A DNA stretch of 64,000 bases from Wurfbainia villosa (taxonomy: Eukaryota > Streptophyta > Magnoliopsida > Zingiberales > Zingiberaceae). Both the position numbers and the translations under genes were made by a program. The stretch is from the NCBI GenBank assembly GCA_025175895.1, contig CM046004.1, positions 6,262,001 through 6,326,000 of the forward strand, in the 5' to 3' direction. Every line of letters begins with the position of its first letter. Within the stretch, counting starts at the first letter, position 1. A model generated the notes under the pieces. It was given only the letters and a program-made list of their open reading frames with translations. It searched no databases and was not told the origin of the DNA. Shown piece after piece: positions 1 through 10,122 of this stretch.

Positions 1-99
1 TTCTAGCTCTACTCTTCTTTTCGTGTCCAGATTTTTAGATATGGTCACACAAAAGAAAATCGTCCATGCTTTATTACTTCGCCTGAGCAGCATTTTAGA

Positions 100-345
100 C
101 TCAGGTCCAGATTTACCGACGGAGGTACAATGATTACTCGGAAGGTTTATGGATTTGATGTCAAAGAATCTTCCTCCAGGAAAACCACTTGCCAGAGACA
201 TTCAACACTGAATTGATATTATTTTGGAATCGAGTCTACCTAATCAATCAGCTAATTGTATTACTCCAACGAAGGCCAAAGAGTTATAGCAACAGATGAT
301 GGAGCTGGTGGACTGAGGACACCTCCGTGACAGCATGAAGATGAT
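100..345 (+). pseudogene. Ty3/gypsy pol (start of RT) fragment
   Basis: The plus strand reads, with interruptions, like the short stretch just before the reverse transcriptase core of gypsy polyproteins: MSKNLPPGKPLARDIQH, then an SLPNQSANCITPTKAKELQ-like segment and a final LRDSMK. In gypsy elements this is the conserved LPP...RDIQH...SLPN...KE...LREQ...RESxS segment. A stop replaces the residue after DIQH, and nothing of the RT core follows, so it is a short dead fragment. Its neighbours are a 40-bp tandem repeat and an LTR-like stretch, possibly from the same element. Lineage is not determinable. Confidence 0.6.
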
Positions 346-419
346 GATACTAATCCAAACTCGAGAACAACTTCTTTTCAACGCATTTGATGCAGAAGCA
401 TTCAACAACCATTATCTTT

Positions 420-580
420 TCTCAACAAATCTTATCTTTTTGCAACAAACTCTTTTTTTTTCTCAACAAATCTTATTCTTTTACAACAACCTCTATCTTT
501 TCTCAATAAATTTTATCCTTTTGCAACAACCTCTATCTTTTCTCAATAAATCTTAACCTTTTGCAACAAACTCTACTTAA
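420..580. repeat. Four-copy 40-bp tandem repeat
   Basis: Four consecutive units at about 420-460, 461-500, 501-540 and 541-580 share the pattern CTCAA(C/T)AAAT(C/T)TTAT, then TTTTGCAACAA, then CTCT. The stretch is pyrimidine-rich on the plus strand. Its short open frame is a product of the repeat, not a gene. Confidence 0.8.
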
Positions 581-790
581 TCAGGATTTAGTTTGTTATT
601 TTCTTTGGGTTGTTTCGAATTTTTTTATTGGTTTTGAAATTTCCTCTTTCCTAGGCTATTTAAACATGGGTTAAGGCCCTTGTAAGCAGCTTACTTGATT
701 TTAATAAAGTTTCCTTTCACTTAAACCTAGAGGTGGCTCCTCTTTATTTGTGACTCCCTTCTCCTTCGCTTTCTCTATCGCCCTCTATTC
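560..790 (+). mobile_element. Probable LTR remnant of a gypsy element
   Basis: This stretch has the layout of an LTR U3-R-U5. It contains a T-rich segment, CTATTTAAA (a TATA-like box near 656), and AATAAAGTTT (a polyadenylation-like signal near 703). It follows the gypsy pol fragment in the same orientation. The second LTR is not in the window, so this is an inference from layout only. Confidence 0.35.
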
Positions 791-837
791 TAACATCGCA
801 CATGGAAGGATTCTCATCCTGCTACTCCACCTATGTC

Positions 838-1019
838 ACAATATCATCTATAGAATAATTCTATTTTTTCCATTTTTATTGTTCCCGCCTATTTTGATTT
901 CATCAATTCTATTGATCTGGCTGATACTTGAATCCTTTACTTATTTGATTCTGGTCATGATACTAATTATATCCTCCTAATGACAAAATGAGTGTGCATC
1001 AAATCATATCCTCCTAGTT
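838..1019 (+). repeat. Left copy of a direct repeat flanking the LINE
   Basis: This segment recurs at 4271-4461, on the other side of the LINE. Shared blocks include ATTTCATCAATTCTA, TGATACTTGAATCCTTT, TTATTTGATTCTGGTCATGA and GACAAAATGAGTGTGCAT. The copies differ by scattered substitutions and one short insertion in the right copy, so the duplication is not recent. At about 185 bp it is far longer than a normal target-site duplication. Confidence 0.8.
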
Positions 1020-1093
1020 AAATGTATATTAACAATATGGTATTATTGCGTTAGGTTGCCAGCCAGCGTTAAACTAAGGCAAATATTCAATGT

Positions 1094-2683
1094 ATGGATC
1101 AATCAAACTATTGTGTTAATGCTAGGTTGTTCCTCGGAAGGAACGCGTTACAGGGTCCGACTGTAACGTCTCGGCAAGGACCGCTACATTTTCAAAACTC
1201 GGGTGTAGTGAAAAATATGCTAGAGTTCGCGTTGCAGGGTTCGACTGCAACGTATCGGCAAAGACCGCTACATCTCCATGAAAACTTGAGTGTAGTGTTA
1301 AATAAGCAAGAGTTCTCACACCACAGGTTGGATAAGAACAAATATTATAGAAAAATTAATAGTTTAAGATTTGGTACGTGGAACATAGAAACCCTCACTG
1401 ATAAAACGATGGAGATAGTAGATATAATGATTAGAAGAAAAATTAATATTGTATATGTACAAGAGACAAAATGGGTAGGTGAGAAGGCAAAGATGATAGA
1501 GAACTTGAGTTTTAAGTTATGGTATACAGGAAAGAGTAAAACAAGAAATGGAGTGGGTATTATTGTTGATAGTTCGTTAAAATATGAAGTTGTAGGAGTA
1601 ATTAGAAAGGGGGATAGAATTATAGCTCTCAAAATAGTAGTGGAGAAAGAAACTATGAACGTAATTAGTGTATATGCACCTCAAATAGGGTTAGATAAAA
1701 ATACCAAATTAAGGTTTTGAAAGAACTTGGATGAAGTATTATAAAATATTCCGTCAAATGAGATGATTTTAATAGGAGGCGATTTAAATGGGCATGTCGG
1801 AGTGAAAAATGACGAATATGAGAGGGTGCATGGGGGTTATGGGTTTGAAACAAGAAATGAAAAAGGTAAAACTATATTGGATTTTGCAATAGCATATGAT
1901 CTTATACTAGCTAATACATTTTTTAAGAAAAGGGAAGAACACTTGGTCACGTTCAAAAGTGGAAATAATAAATCACAAATTGACTTTCTTATAGTTAGGA
2001 AGAGAGATAGAAAAATTTGTAAAGATTGTAAGGTCATCCCTGGAGAAAGTTTAATTACTCAACATAGATTAATAGTATTGGATATACGCCTCAAATATAA
2101 TATTAATAGAAAAAAAATATACACGACTCCTAGAATTAAGTGGTGGAAGTTAAAGGATGAGAAACTAAATGTATTCAAGGAGAAGATAGGAGTACAAGTA
2201 TTAGATGAAATATACAGTGACTCTAATACAATGTGGGATAAGATGGTATCAAAATTGAAAATAGTAACTAAAAGTGTACTCGGTGAGTCAAAGAGGCATG
2301 CACCACCAAGTAAAGAATCTTGGTGGTGGAATGAAAAAGTGCAAGAGAAAGTCAAAATAAAACAAACAGCATATAAGAAATTATGTATTTGTAAAAATGA
2401 GAAAAATTTGAAAAAATATACAATAGCTAAGAAAAAAGCTAAGAAAGCAGTGAATGAAGCTAAGACTGAAACTTTTAAATGGTTATATCGAAAATTAGAT
2501 ACAAAAGAAGGGGAAAGAAACATTTATAGAATAGCTAAAGTGAGAGAGAGGAAGACAAAAGATCTTAATCAAATAAGATGTATTAAAGATGAATGTAATA
2601 GGGTATTAGTACATGATGAAGAAATAAAAGAGCGGTGGAAGAGATATTTTCATCAACTTTTTAATGAAGGTTTAGGAGACTAA
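1094..2683 (+). pseudogene. LINE endonuclease domain, interrupted
   Basis: One reading frame runs from 1094 to 2683 but is cut by TGA at 1718-1720 and TAA at 1742-1744. The APE-like endonuclease starts near 1359 with RFGTWNIETLTDK, then VYVQETKW (metal-binding Glu), NGVGIIV, VISVYAPQ, then ILIGGDLNGHVG (Asp/Asn pair), ending with QIDFLIVRKR and the catalytic-His region TQHRLIVLDI. The remaining residues look like the linker to the RT. Both stops fit single G-to-A or C-to-T changes of Trp (TGG) and Gln (CAA) codons. The antisense open frames here are shadows. Confidence 0.85.
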
Positions 2684-2730
2684 CTTAATTTAGGTAATTT
2701 AAGTAGGTCTCAAATTTTTATCGTAGAATT

Positions 2731-4109
2731 TAAATTTCAGATGTAGAACAAGCTTTAAATGGAATGTAAAATGGAAAAGTCATTGGACCATATGATATTC
2801 CGGTAGAGATATGGAAGTGTCTAGGAAAACAAGGTATTGAATGGCTTACAAAATTATTTAACATGATATTGAAAACAAAAAAAATATCTGATCAATGGAG
2901 GGTAAGTATCCTAATTCCCTTATATAAGAATAAGGGAGACATACAAACTTGTGAAAACTATAGGGGTATTAAACTAATGAGTCATACCATGAAACTTTAT
3001 GAAAGAGTAATAGAAAAAAGAGTAAGGAAAGAGACCACAGTTTTCGAAAATCAATTTGGATTCATGCCAGAAAGGTCGACAATAGAAGCTATACATCTTC
3101 TTAGACAACTAATTGAAAAGTATAGAGAGCAAAAACAGGATCTACACATGGTATTCATTGATTTAGAAAAAACTTATGATAGAGTTCCAAGAGAAATAAT
3201 ATGGAGAATTTTAGAAAAAATAGGTGTTAGTGTAACATATATTGAACTAATTAAGGATATGTATGAGAAAATAACGACCAGAGTGAAGACTTCAGGTGGA
3301 TTAACTGAAGCATTTCCAATAAAGATAGGGTTACATCAAGGATCAACTTTAAGTCCCTATCTTTTTACACTAATCATGGACGAACTCACTGGACACATTC
3401 AAGACATAGTACCGTGGTGTATGTTGTTTGCAGATGATATTGTTTTGGTAGATGAGACACGTGAAGGAGTAAATGCTAAACTAGAATCTTGGCGGGAAAC
3501 ACTAGAAGTGAAAGGTTTTAAGCTTAGTAGAGTAAAGACAGGATATATGGAATTTAAATTTAACAATATTAGACGTATGAGGCAAGTGTTAAGATAGGAG
3601 ATGATGAGTTATCTGGAACTGAGAGCTTTAAATATTTGGGATCATTTTTACAAGATGATGAAGTGATTGAGAGAGATGTCTTACATAGAATACAAGCAGG
3701 ATGGTTGAAATGGAGGAAAGCGTCAGGTGTTTTATGTGATCGTAAAGTGCCTCTAAAACTTAAAGGGAAATTCTACAAAACGGCGATTAGACCTGCTATG
3801 TTATATGGAACTGAATGTTGGGCTACGACTCGAGCACATGAGCAAAAGATGAGAGTTGCAGAGATGAGGATGTTAAGGTGGATGTGCAGACATACGAGGA
3901 TGGACAGGATAAGAAATGAGAGCGTTAGAGAAAAAGTTGGTATTGCATCTATTGAAGGAAAGCTTCGAGAGACACGTTTAAGGTGGTACGGACATGTACT
4001 TAGACGGTCAATAAATGCTCCAGTTAGGCGATGTGAAATGATGTCAAATAGACACATCAAACGAGGAAGAAGAAGACCAAAAAAGATTTGGTTAGCAACA
4101 ATAAAATAA
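2731..4109 (+). pseudogene. LINE reverse transcriptase and C-terminal region, frameshifted
   Basis: After a frameshift relative to the endonuclease, the frame reads VEQALNGM-stop-NGKVIGPYDIPVEIW, then the RT core: RVSILIPLYKNKGD, NYRGIKLMSHTMKLYERV, NQFGFMPERSTIEAI, MVFIDLEKTYDRVPR, GLHQGSTLSPYLF and the catalytic FADDIVLVDE (Asp pair near 3433). A second shift near 3570-3640 moves into the conserved C-terminal part with FKYLGSFLQ, HRIQAGWLKWRKASGVLCD, KFYKTAIRPAMLYGTECW and RMLRWMCRHTR. These are the usual blocks of plant RTE LINEs. In total there are two frameshifts and at least one stop, so no functional protein is expected. Confidence 0.85.
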
Positions 4110-4270
4110 GATAAAATTTATTTAAATATTGATGATGATATAGTAGGGGACAGAGTTCAATGGCGTAGAAGGATCCATATAGCCGACCCCATCTAGTGGG
4201 ATAAGGCTTTGTTGTTGTTATTGTTGTTGTATACTAAAAGTATTATGTTGTTATTTGTTATAATCTACTT

Positions 4271-4461
4271 CCAATCTCATATAAAGAATAATTTTATTTT
4301 TTTTCATTTTTATTGTTCCCTTCGTGTTTGATTTCATCAATTCTAATGACCTGGTTGATACTTGAATCCTTTGCTTATTTGATTCTGGTCATGATACTAA
4401 TCATATCCTCCTAGTGACAAAATGAGTGTGCATTAAATCATATTAAATAATACTCCTAGTT
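4271..4461 (+). repeat. Right copy of the direct repeat flanking the LINE
   Basis: This is the partner of 838-1019 in the same orientation, starting about 40 bp after the TTG tail of the LINE. The two copies share most of their length, with a 10-bp insertion in this copy near 4441. Confidence 0.8.
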
Positions 4462-5426
4462 GACATTGAATTCTCCACATATCCATAATTATGTCTCAGT
4501 TGGTCACTCATAGTTGAACTTGGATTAACACAATGGAAATTAATACAGCAATTGAATAAGATATGGATTTGATTTCTCTAACTCTAGCATCTCTCCTCTT
4601 CGTGACTACTTATGTTCCAATTGGTGTATATACTCTTCCCCTCTGTCTTTCATCTCCTCCTCATGATAATGTAGACAAAATTGAAGGATGAATCATGGAA
4701 GAGAATTTTTCTGTCTCAAATGTTGGTGGGTGCCTTTCCTCTTCCCCTTATCTTGCCTCACTTTTTAGTGCTTCATCTCTTCGCCATTATTGGTTGACAA
4801 AATCGAAAAACAAGTCATGGGAAAAGAATATTTATATCTCAGTCAGTTCCAAGAGATATTGACCCAGGGAAGCCTTGTGGATTGGCACTATCAAAGACTG
4901 TTAGTGCGAACAAAAAAGTGGCATTCACCTGTACTGACAGTATTTTGTATTGGTTGGCAAATAGAATGGTATGCTTTGACCATGCACCAATTAACACTTA
5001 AAACCACATAACTAATATTTCAACTCAATATTCAAAAGAAAAATATTTTTATAAAAGCAAAACAGAATCCAACAATATGGTATGACATATCAGAAGCTGA
5101 ACACTTGATGATTTTTGTAAGTGAAATCCTGATACATATGTTTCAATATTGCTATATTTAGTCCTTTTTATTTGAAGGTACATTGGGACAACAATCCTAT
5201 TCTGAAAAATATTTATGTTTTATAGAAAGGGGATGTATATTTTGACATGATCTGAAGAATATCAAAGATCTAACTTGATTTCCCAATAAAATAACAATTC
5301 AAGTGGCAGCTAAACTATAGAAGAATTGGACACCTTTGAACTATATCACACATCTAGCTTCACAATCACACCAAGACAATGGGACTAAATAATATCAATA
5401 CCACGTAAAAGGTTAAAAAAAAATAC
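4462..5426. other. Non-coding DNA; likely intron 2 of the maspardin gene
   Basis: No exon of the minus-strand hydrolase gene is visible here. A short imperfect duplication is present: GACAAAATTGAAGGATGAATC near 4674 and its diverged partner near 4795, each followed by GGAA(G/A)AGAAT. A 73-residue open frame at 4790-5011 has no recognisable domain and is not supported as a gene. Confidence 0.4.
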
Positions 5427-6108
5427 CTTTATGGAAAGTGACATTATCTGTTTGTAATAGACATCTGCAGTTCCTGCAATTCCAGGGATGCAAATAAGAG
5501 GAGGCACTGATTTGGGACCAAAGTCATAATATCTCCATTGCTTGTTACCAATCTTCACAAAAAAAGAAAAAAAAAAATCAAATGGATAACATACAATAAG
5601 CATTGCAATCTCAGAAGAAAAAAAAAGGAAGAATTTATCATAGTCAAATTCTGTAAAACTATGGTAACCTACTAAACACTAACATCCAGTCTCACAAGTA
5701 TTTTACACTAAGAAGATTATTGCAATTAGTAATATAAGGAAATGAGGCAATGTCAACTAACATTTTCCGGAAATTGACTACCCCATTCCTCAATTACGGA
5801 GAAAGCCTACAACTACCGCTTGAAACAAAGCCATTAGCTCAATGGAAGATAGGAGAAATTAACTTGTAAGAAGTTTTCGACAACCCAAAGACGCACAAAC
5901 TAGTATGTTTATACTCGATCAACCGAGAATCGGAACGAATAAATAAGAATTGATAATTTGTCAAAGAAAGAAATCTAAAACAATAATGTCAAAGCCACGA
6001 TGAGAATTAAGAAAGCGGGTCGACGGATCATACCGAGATTTTGTGGAGAGGCACTTGCGACTTGAAATAGACGTAATCCCCCGGCGCCTGCGAAACGCCC
6101 GCCTTCAT
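5427..6108 (-). CDS. Maspardin-like alpha/beta-hydrolase, exons 1 and 2 only
   Basis: Exon 1 is complement(6034..6108), 75 nt, reading MKAGVSQAPGDYVYFKSQVP then LHKIS. Exon 2 is complement(5427..5552), 126 nt, starting IGNKQWRYYDFGPKSVPPLI and ending with YYKQIMSLSIK. Both introns are phase 0 with GT donors (6033-6032, 5426-5425) and an AG acceptor at 5554-5553. Together they give the first 67 residues of a maspardin (SPG21-like) protein, normally near 400 residues with an alpha/beta-hydrolase fold. In animals maspardin is a CD4-binding endosomal protein; the plant role is not established. The strand leading to the nucleophile region (expected GYRVISVD) is not found down to position 4462. Either the later exons lie beyond the LINE and the window edge, or the gene is truncated. 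Confidence 0.8.
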
Positions 6109-6440
6109 TCTGATGATGGATGCGTCGCCCTGCTCTCGGTAATCGCCGAGCCTTCAGAAAATTGTCGTACTTACACTGTATTGAGGGGAGGTGGGAGACA
6201 CGCCGGCGGAAGGCGAGATGGTAAGAGGATTTGCCGGCGGTGGTGGTGGCTGCGACGGCGGCAGAAGAAGGGGCAACGGATTTGCCGGAGTCAATGAAAC
6301 TCTTCGAGTTTTGGGGCAAATGCTTAATACGCCAAATAAATATCTCGAGCAGAAAAAACAGAAAAAGGGTACAAATGAAAATAAACAATGGCAAAAATTA
6401 AAAGGACACCTCACACTTAAACTTTAAAAATGATTAAAGA
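6109..6440 (-). promoter_or_regulatory. Putative 5' UTR and promoter of the maspardin-like gene
   Basis: The stretch upstream of the exon 1 ATG is moderately GC-rich and pyrimidine-rich on the coding strand, then becomes AT-rich beyond about 6440. No clear TATA box is visible. The open frames found here on both strands do not resemble known proteins and overlap the expected 5' UTR. Confidence 0.35.
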
Positions 6441-6568
6441 ATTGTTGGGTGCCTTTTTTAAAAAAATCATAATATGGACGTCCCATAATAATTATAAATA
6501 ATTGTGTTATAATATTGTATCTTATTTCGAGCGGTTTTTTAACAGATGCGATTAACTATTATACACGA

Positions 6569-7131
6569 TGCTAAAAAAATTGAATCGTGGTTAATCTAGT
6601 GACAGTATGTTTCATGATTATAAGAGAGATAAATTATAAAATATTTTTTGAATTTTGATGCATTGATCAAAAACAGTAGAGAAACATCTAAATTCAGAGA
6701 AAAATTTTAAATCTTTATTCAAAATCGATCTGTGTCCATTCTATAATTATAACTATCACATTGTCTCAGTCAACGTGTCATCTTCATGAGGACTATTATA
6801 ACTTATAATACTATATTGTTAAGATGCATTTGGTTCAAGTTATCTTGCAAAAAAATTGGAACCGTCAATCTAGTGACTTTCATCGGTTTGTCCCACAAAT
6901 ATTATAAGGGAGATAAATTACGATAAATCTTTTGGACTTTGACGCATTAGTCAAAGACTGTGGAGGGACATCTAAGCTCAGAGAGAAATTTTATATTTTC
7001 TTCCGGAATCGATTCGTATTTATTCTATAACTGTCACACTGGCCCAGTCAATGTGTCATATCCATGAGAACTGTTATAACTTATATATAATACTATATTG
7101 TTAAGGTGTATTTGGTTCAAATTCTCTTGCA
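6569..7131. repeat. Tandem duplication of about 280 bp
   Basis: Two diverged head-to-tail copies lie at about 6569-6846 and 6847-7131. Shared blocks in order are AAAAAAATTG, CAATCTAGTGAC (TTAATCTAGTGAC in copy 1), GAGATAAATTA, TTTTGATGCATT/TTTGACGCATT, CAGAGA(G/A)AAATTTTA, TCTATAA, GTGTCAT, TACTATATTGTTAAG and TTTGGTTCAA. No coding potential. Confidence 0.7.
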
Positions 7132-7893
7132 TACTCTTAATTATGTGATTGTTAATTAATCACATAATCAAAATTACAGAGAATAAAATATATCTTATAT
7201 TGTTTGGTTCAATCTTAAATAATACAATAAAAATTTATTTATTTAGAAAATTTAATGTATAATCTAGTTTAATATTTTACTATAGTATCCTCGGTTCAAC
7301 TCTAAGATTTTGTTTACTCTGAAAGAGGTATTGGTATCGATATCGACGGCAACAATTGACGATCGTTGATGGCATCGGGCGGCAACGGAGGCGATGCTAG
7401 GTGATGGCGATGATCAACAATCGATAGACGACGGTCGACGACCGACGATGGGTGACGAGCAATGGGTGGCGATCGACGGTTGACAACTGACAGTCGATGA
7501 TTAGCAACCGACGGCGCCTGCTAGCGATGATCGATGATCGACGGTCAATGACGATCGACGATCGATGGTCGATGATCGACTACGACGAAAACAGTGGCGA
7601 TCAACGGTGGTAGCGACAAGCAATCGACTAAGATTTTGATTATATTAGGACAAAATTGAGATTTGATAAATTTTGAATAATAATTTTGAAAAAAAATAAA
7701 TTATTAACTCCAAAATAAAAGAGTCTTATCCTCTCCTAGATAAGGTGATTCCTAATTGTATGCCCCGTTTAATAATGTGACAGATATACTTCATACTTAT
7801 AAATCATTTATCTTTGAATCAAATAAGATCATTATAAATAATCATAAATGGATAATCAAAATTAACTATGATAATCTTGAATCAAATGAACTC
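7105..7893. mobile_element. MITE-like element with GC-rich CGATCG-type core
   Basis: The two ends form a degenerate inverted repeat: GGTGTATTTGGTTCAA on the left and the reverse complement of TTGAATCAAATGAACTC on the right. The arms are AT-rich. The centre (about 7330-7625) is GC-rich and made of repeats of GATCGACGG and close variants. This layout matches the clearer elements at 43025 and 48510. The left end overlaps the tandem duplication, so the boundary is uncertain and no target-site duplication is convincing. Confidence 0.4.
7330..7625. repeat. GATCGACGG-type low-complexity block
   Basis: This GC-rich island in AT-rich surroundings consists of many short units related to CGATCGACGG, GACGATCG and TGATCGACGG, without a strict period. 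Similar blocks lie at 43216-43500, 43880-44290 and 48655-48840. Confidence 0.75.
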
Positions 7894-9245
7894 TTATATA
7901 TTTGTATGCAATAGATACTTAAGTAGCTATTATAATTATTTTAAAGTAATTTTAATTATTTTAAAATGAGTTTGTTAATGTTTAAAAAAAATAATCGACT
8001 TAGTAAAAAAATTGATATAATAATATTTAAAAGTTCGAATTTAGAATTCAAAATTTTTAAAATCTAAAATTCAACTATAATTATGTATGAGCTATTTAAG
8101 ATAACTATTACAATTATTTTAAAATAAATTTAACTGATTTTATTGAGTTAGAAAAATATGTATATTGATATAATAACTTTATATAGAGAAATTTTGATTA
8201 AAATAAAATAATTTTTTTTTAGTGAGTTGCTGCTAGAATATCAGTAAAATAAAGAGTATTTTTTATATAAAATCTCTCTCTAATGAGACGTCTTTTATAA
8301 AAATAAAATAAATTAAATTATCCTTTGCAATATAAATATTTTGGGGTGCTTTTTTTTATTTTTCCCAATAAAGAACGATTAAAATAGTTAACGCAGGGCT
8401 GTTACGCTGGCGAACAGCAAACTGATAATAGATACGTCGAATTGCCAGCTGGATGGGCCCACTCGTTAATCATTTAGATAATGTAATAAAAATAAAAAAT
8501 GCAAATCCATTGTGCTCATATTTTAAATCAAAAGCTCGTAAATTTTTTTTCACTAAATCTCACGATAATTATTATTATTTTGCTTATTTACTAAAACCAT
8601 TTGAAAATTATCCAAAAGCATCCCCAATAATTATTTTTCTATCAAATGCTTACATGTATCCGAAAGTTTAACCCAAACACTAGATCATGAGTGTCAAAAA
8701 ATTTTCCGTAACAATAACATTTCCCTTTTTTAAAAATATATGCATGTTATTTTTAAATCTCTAATTTTTCTCTAAATAGATTTTATTTTATAGGATGATG
8801 ATATACTATGTGTCTCTCTGTGTGCATCAACATATGCAATTGAGGAGCATGATAATGTGAAAATTAACGATTAACACTGTCATATGGGATGCGCCTCTCA
8901 ATCGTGCATGCGGATACGCACAGTGTGCCCTCCTCCCACCCCCTCTAAATTTGCTCTTGTCATTATGCAAACCTAAGTTTACATCTCAATGTACTAAATA
9001 AGTCATCCTTATGATTATACTTAACTAATTTACTTTCACTCGAATTAAAAGTTGCGATCTTTTCCCTTTAACAAACACATGCAATATAGCTTAATTAAGA
9101 GAAGATAAGATAGTCTATTAGGTCTCTATTATATATCATTTTTTGAGATGGATATGATAAATAGACGAAATTTATTATCTTGGGCAATGGATATCTGTGT
9201 ATTCGTGAGCAACCGAGCAAACACAATAAATAGAAATGTACAGTA
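7894..9245. other. AT-rich intergenic DNA without visible genes
   Basis: There are long A/T runs and no open frame with a recognisable domain. The 72-residue frame at 8453-8671 is AT-rich and unsupported. Nothing else can be assigned. Confidence 0.4.
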
Positions 9246-9445
9246 TATTAGTGTCTAGAAAATTTACATATCTTCACAATGACATGATATTATCCACTTT
9301 GGGCCTAAGCCCCTCATGATTTTGTTTTTGAGTTTTATCCAAAAAGTCTCATTCCAATGAAGATATATTTTTATCTTATAAGCATATGATCTTTTTCATA
9401 TTTTATCAATGTGAAACTTTAATTGTATACTCCATACTCCCAACA
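9246..9445 (-). repeat. TRIM 3' LTR
   Basis: This copy shares with 9803-10007 the blocks TTTGG(G/A)CCTAAGCCC, CCAAAAAGTCTCATT/CCAAAAGGTCTCATT, TTTATCTTATAAGCA and ATGATCTTTTTCAT. It is the 3' LTR when the element is read on the minus strand. Confidence 0.9.
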
Positions 9446-9539
9446 AATCCCTCCCTCCACCCTCAAACAAAGGACAACATTGAGCCCCCCTCAAGTCTAT
9501 TTATCATCAAAGGACTTCTTTACTTGATATCCGATCCTC

Positions 9540-9725
9540 AATCCACCAGGACTTCTTGCCAATTATCTGATCTCTCTAATCCAGCTGGACTTCCTGTCGG
9601 TTGTTCATCCATTCTTTCCCAACTAGACTTCCTGTCAGTTGTTCAGTCCTCCCGACTCAATTGGACTTTCTACTAATTGTTCGTTCCTCCCGACCCAACT
9701 GGACTTTCTCCTGTTGTTTAGTTCT
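9540..9725. repeat. Tandem repeats of about 41 bp inside the TRIM
   Basis: Four to five imperfect units contain GGACTTCCTGTC-like, AGTTGTTC-like and CCCAACTGG-like blocks. They fill most of the non-coding interior between the two LTRs. Confidence 0.65.
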
Positions 9726-9802
9726 CTTGATCCGAATATGGGAGCTCCACTTCCTTCGTTCGAGGTTCATGGCTTGACATGGATCATAGCTCTGATACTA
9801 AT

Positions 9803-10007
9803 TGTTAGTACCTGTAAGATTTATATATCTCCACAATGATATGATATAATATTGTCCACTTTGGACCTAAGCCCTCATTATTTTATTTTTGGATTTTACC
9901 CAAAAGGTCTCATTTCAATGGAGATCTTTTTTTATCTTATAAGCACATGATCTTTTTCATGTCTTACTAATGTAGGAATTTGATTGTAGTCCTCATATTC
10001 CCAAACA
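9803..10007 (-). repeat. TRIM 5' LTR
   Basis: This is the partner of 9246-9445. It is the 5' LTR because the primer-binding site lies directly inside it. Divergence from the other LTR is moderate by eye, so the insertion is not recent. Confidence 0.9.
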
Positions 10008-10122
10008 CAGTAACTGCACTCAAACTTCGTTGTCGCTTGGCATCGCCATCGAGCAATCGAATTGTCATCGTGATCCAGTCGGAATCAGAATTCGATCGGA
10101 TTGGATGGTGTAGGCGGTCGTT

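Larger units (their letters stand above)
1040..4232 (+). mobile_element. RTE-clade LINE (non-LTR retrotransposon), decayed
   Basis: The element carries an apurinic-type endonuclease followed by a reverse transcriptase. It ends in a TTG-rich tail (GTTGTTGTTATTGTTGTTGT at 4211-4230) right after a GATAAGGC segment, which is typical of plant RTE elements. A two-unit repeat of about 85 bp (around 1140-1223 and 1227-1310) forms the 5' region. The coding part has two in-frame stops in the endonuclease and at least two frameshifts, so it cannot move by itself. The 5' boundary is approximate. It lies near the 5' half of a maspardin gene on the other strand, possibly in a large intron. Confidence 0.85.
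9246..10007 (-). mobile_element. Complete TRIM (miniature LTR retrotransposon)
   Basis: Two LTRs of about 200 bp (9246-9445 and 9803-10007) flank a 357-bp interior. On the minus strand the LTRs begin TGTTTGGGAATATGAGG or TGTTGGGAGTATGG and end in ACTAACA or ACTAATA. The primer-binding site lies two bases inside the right LTR: plus-strand AGCTCTGATACTA (9788-9800) is the complement of the initiator-Met type site TGGTATCAGAGC with one change. A polypurine tract (plus strand ATCCCTCCCTCCACCCTC, 9447-9464) abuts the left LTR. A perfect 5-bp target-site duplication, CAGTA, is at 9241-9245 and 10008-10012. The element has no coding capacity, so it must be moved by another element's proteins. Confidence 0.9.

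Noticed and set aside
420..580. CRISPR-like array suggested by regular 40-bp units
   Set aside because: The units are contiguous and similar along their whole length with no unique spacers, and the DNA is eukaryotic. It is an ordinary tandem repeat.
1122..1632. Minus-strand frames opposite the LINE endonuclease
   Set aside because: Shadows of the LINE coding frame; no domain.
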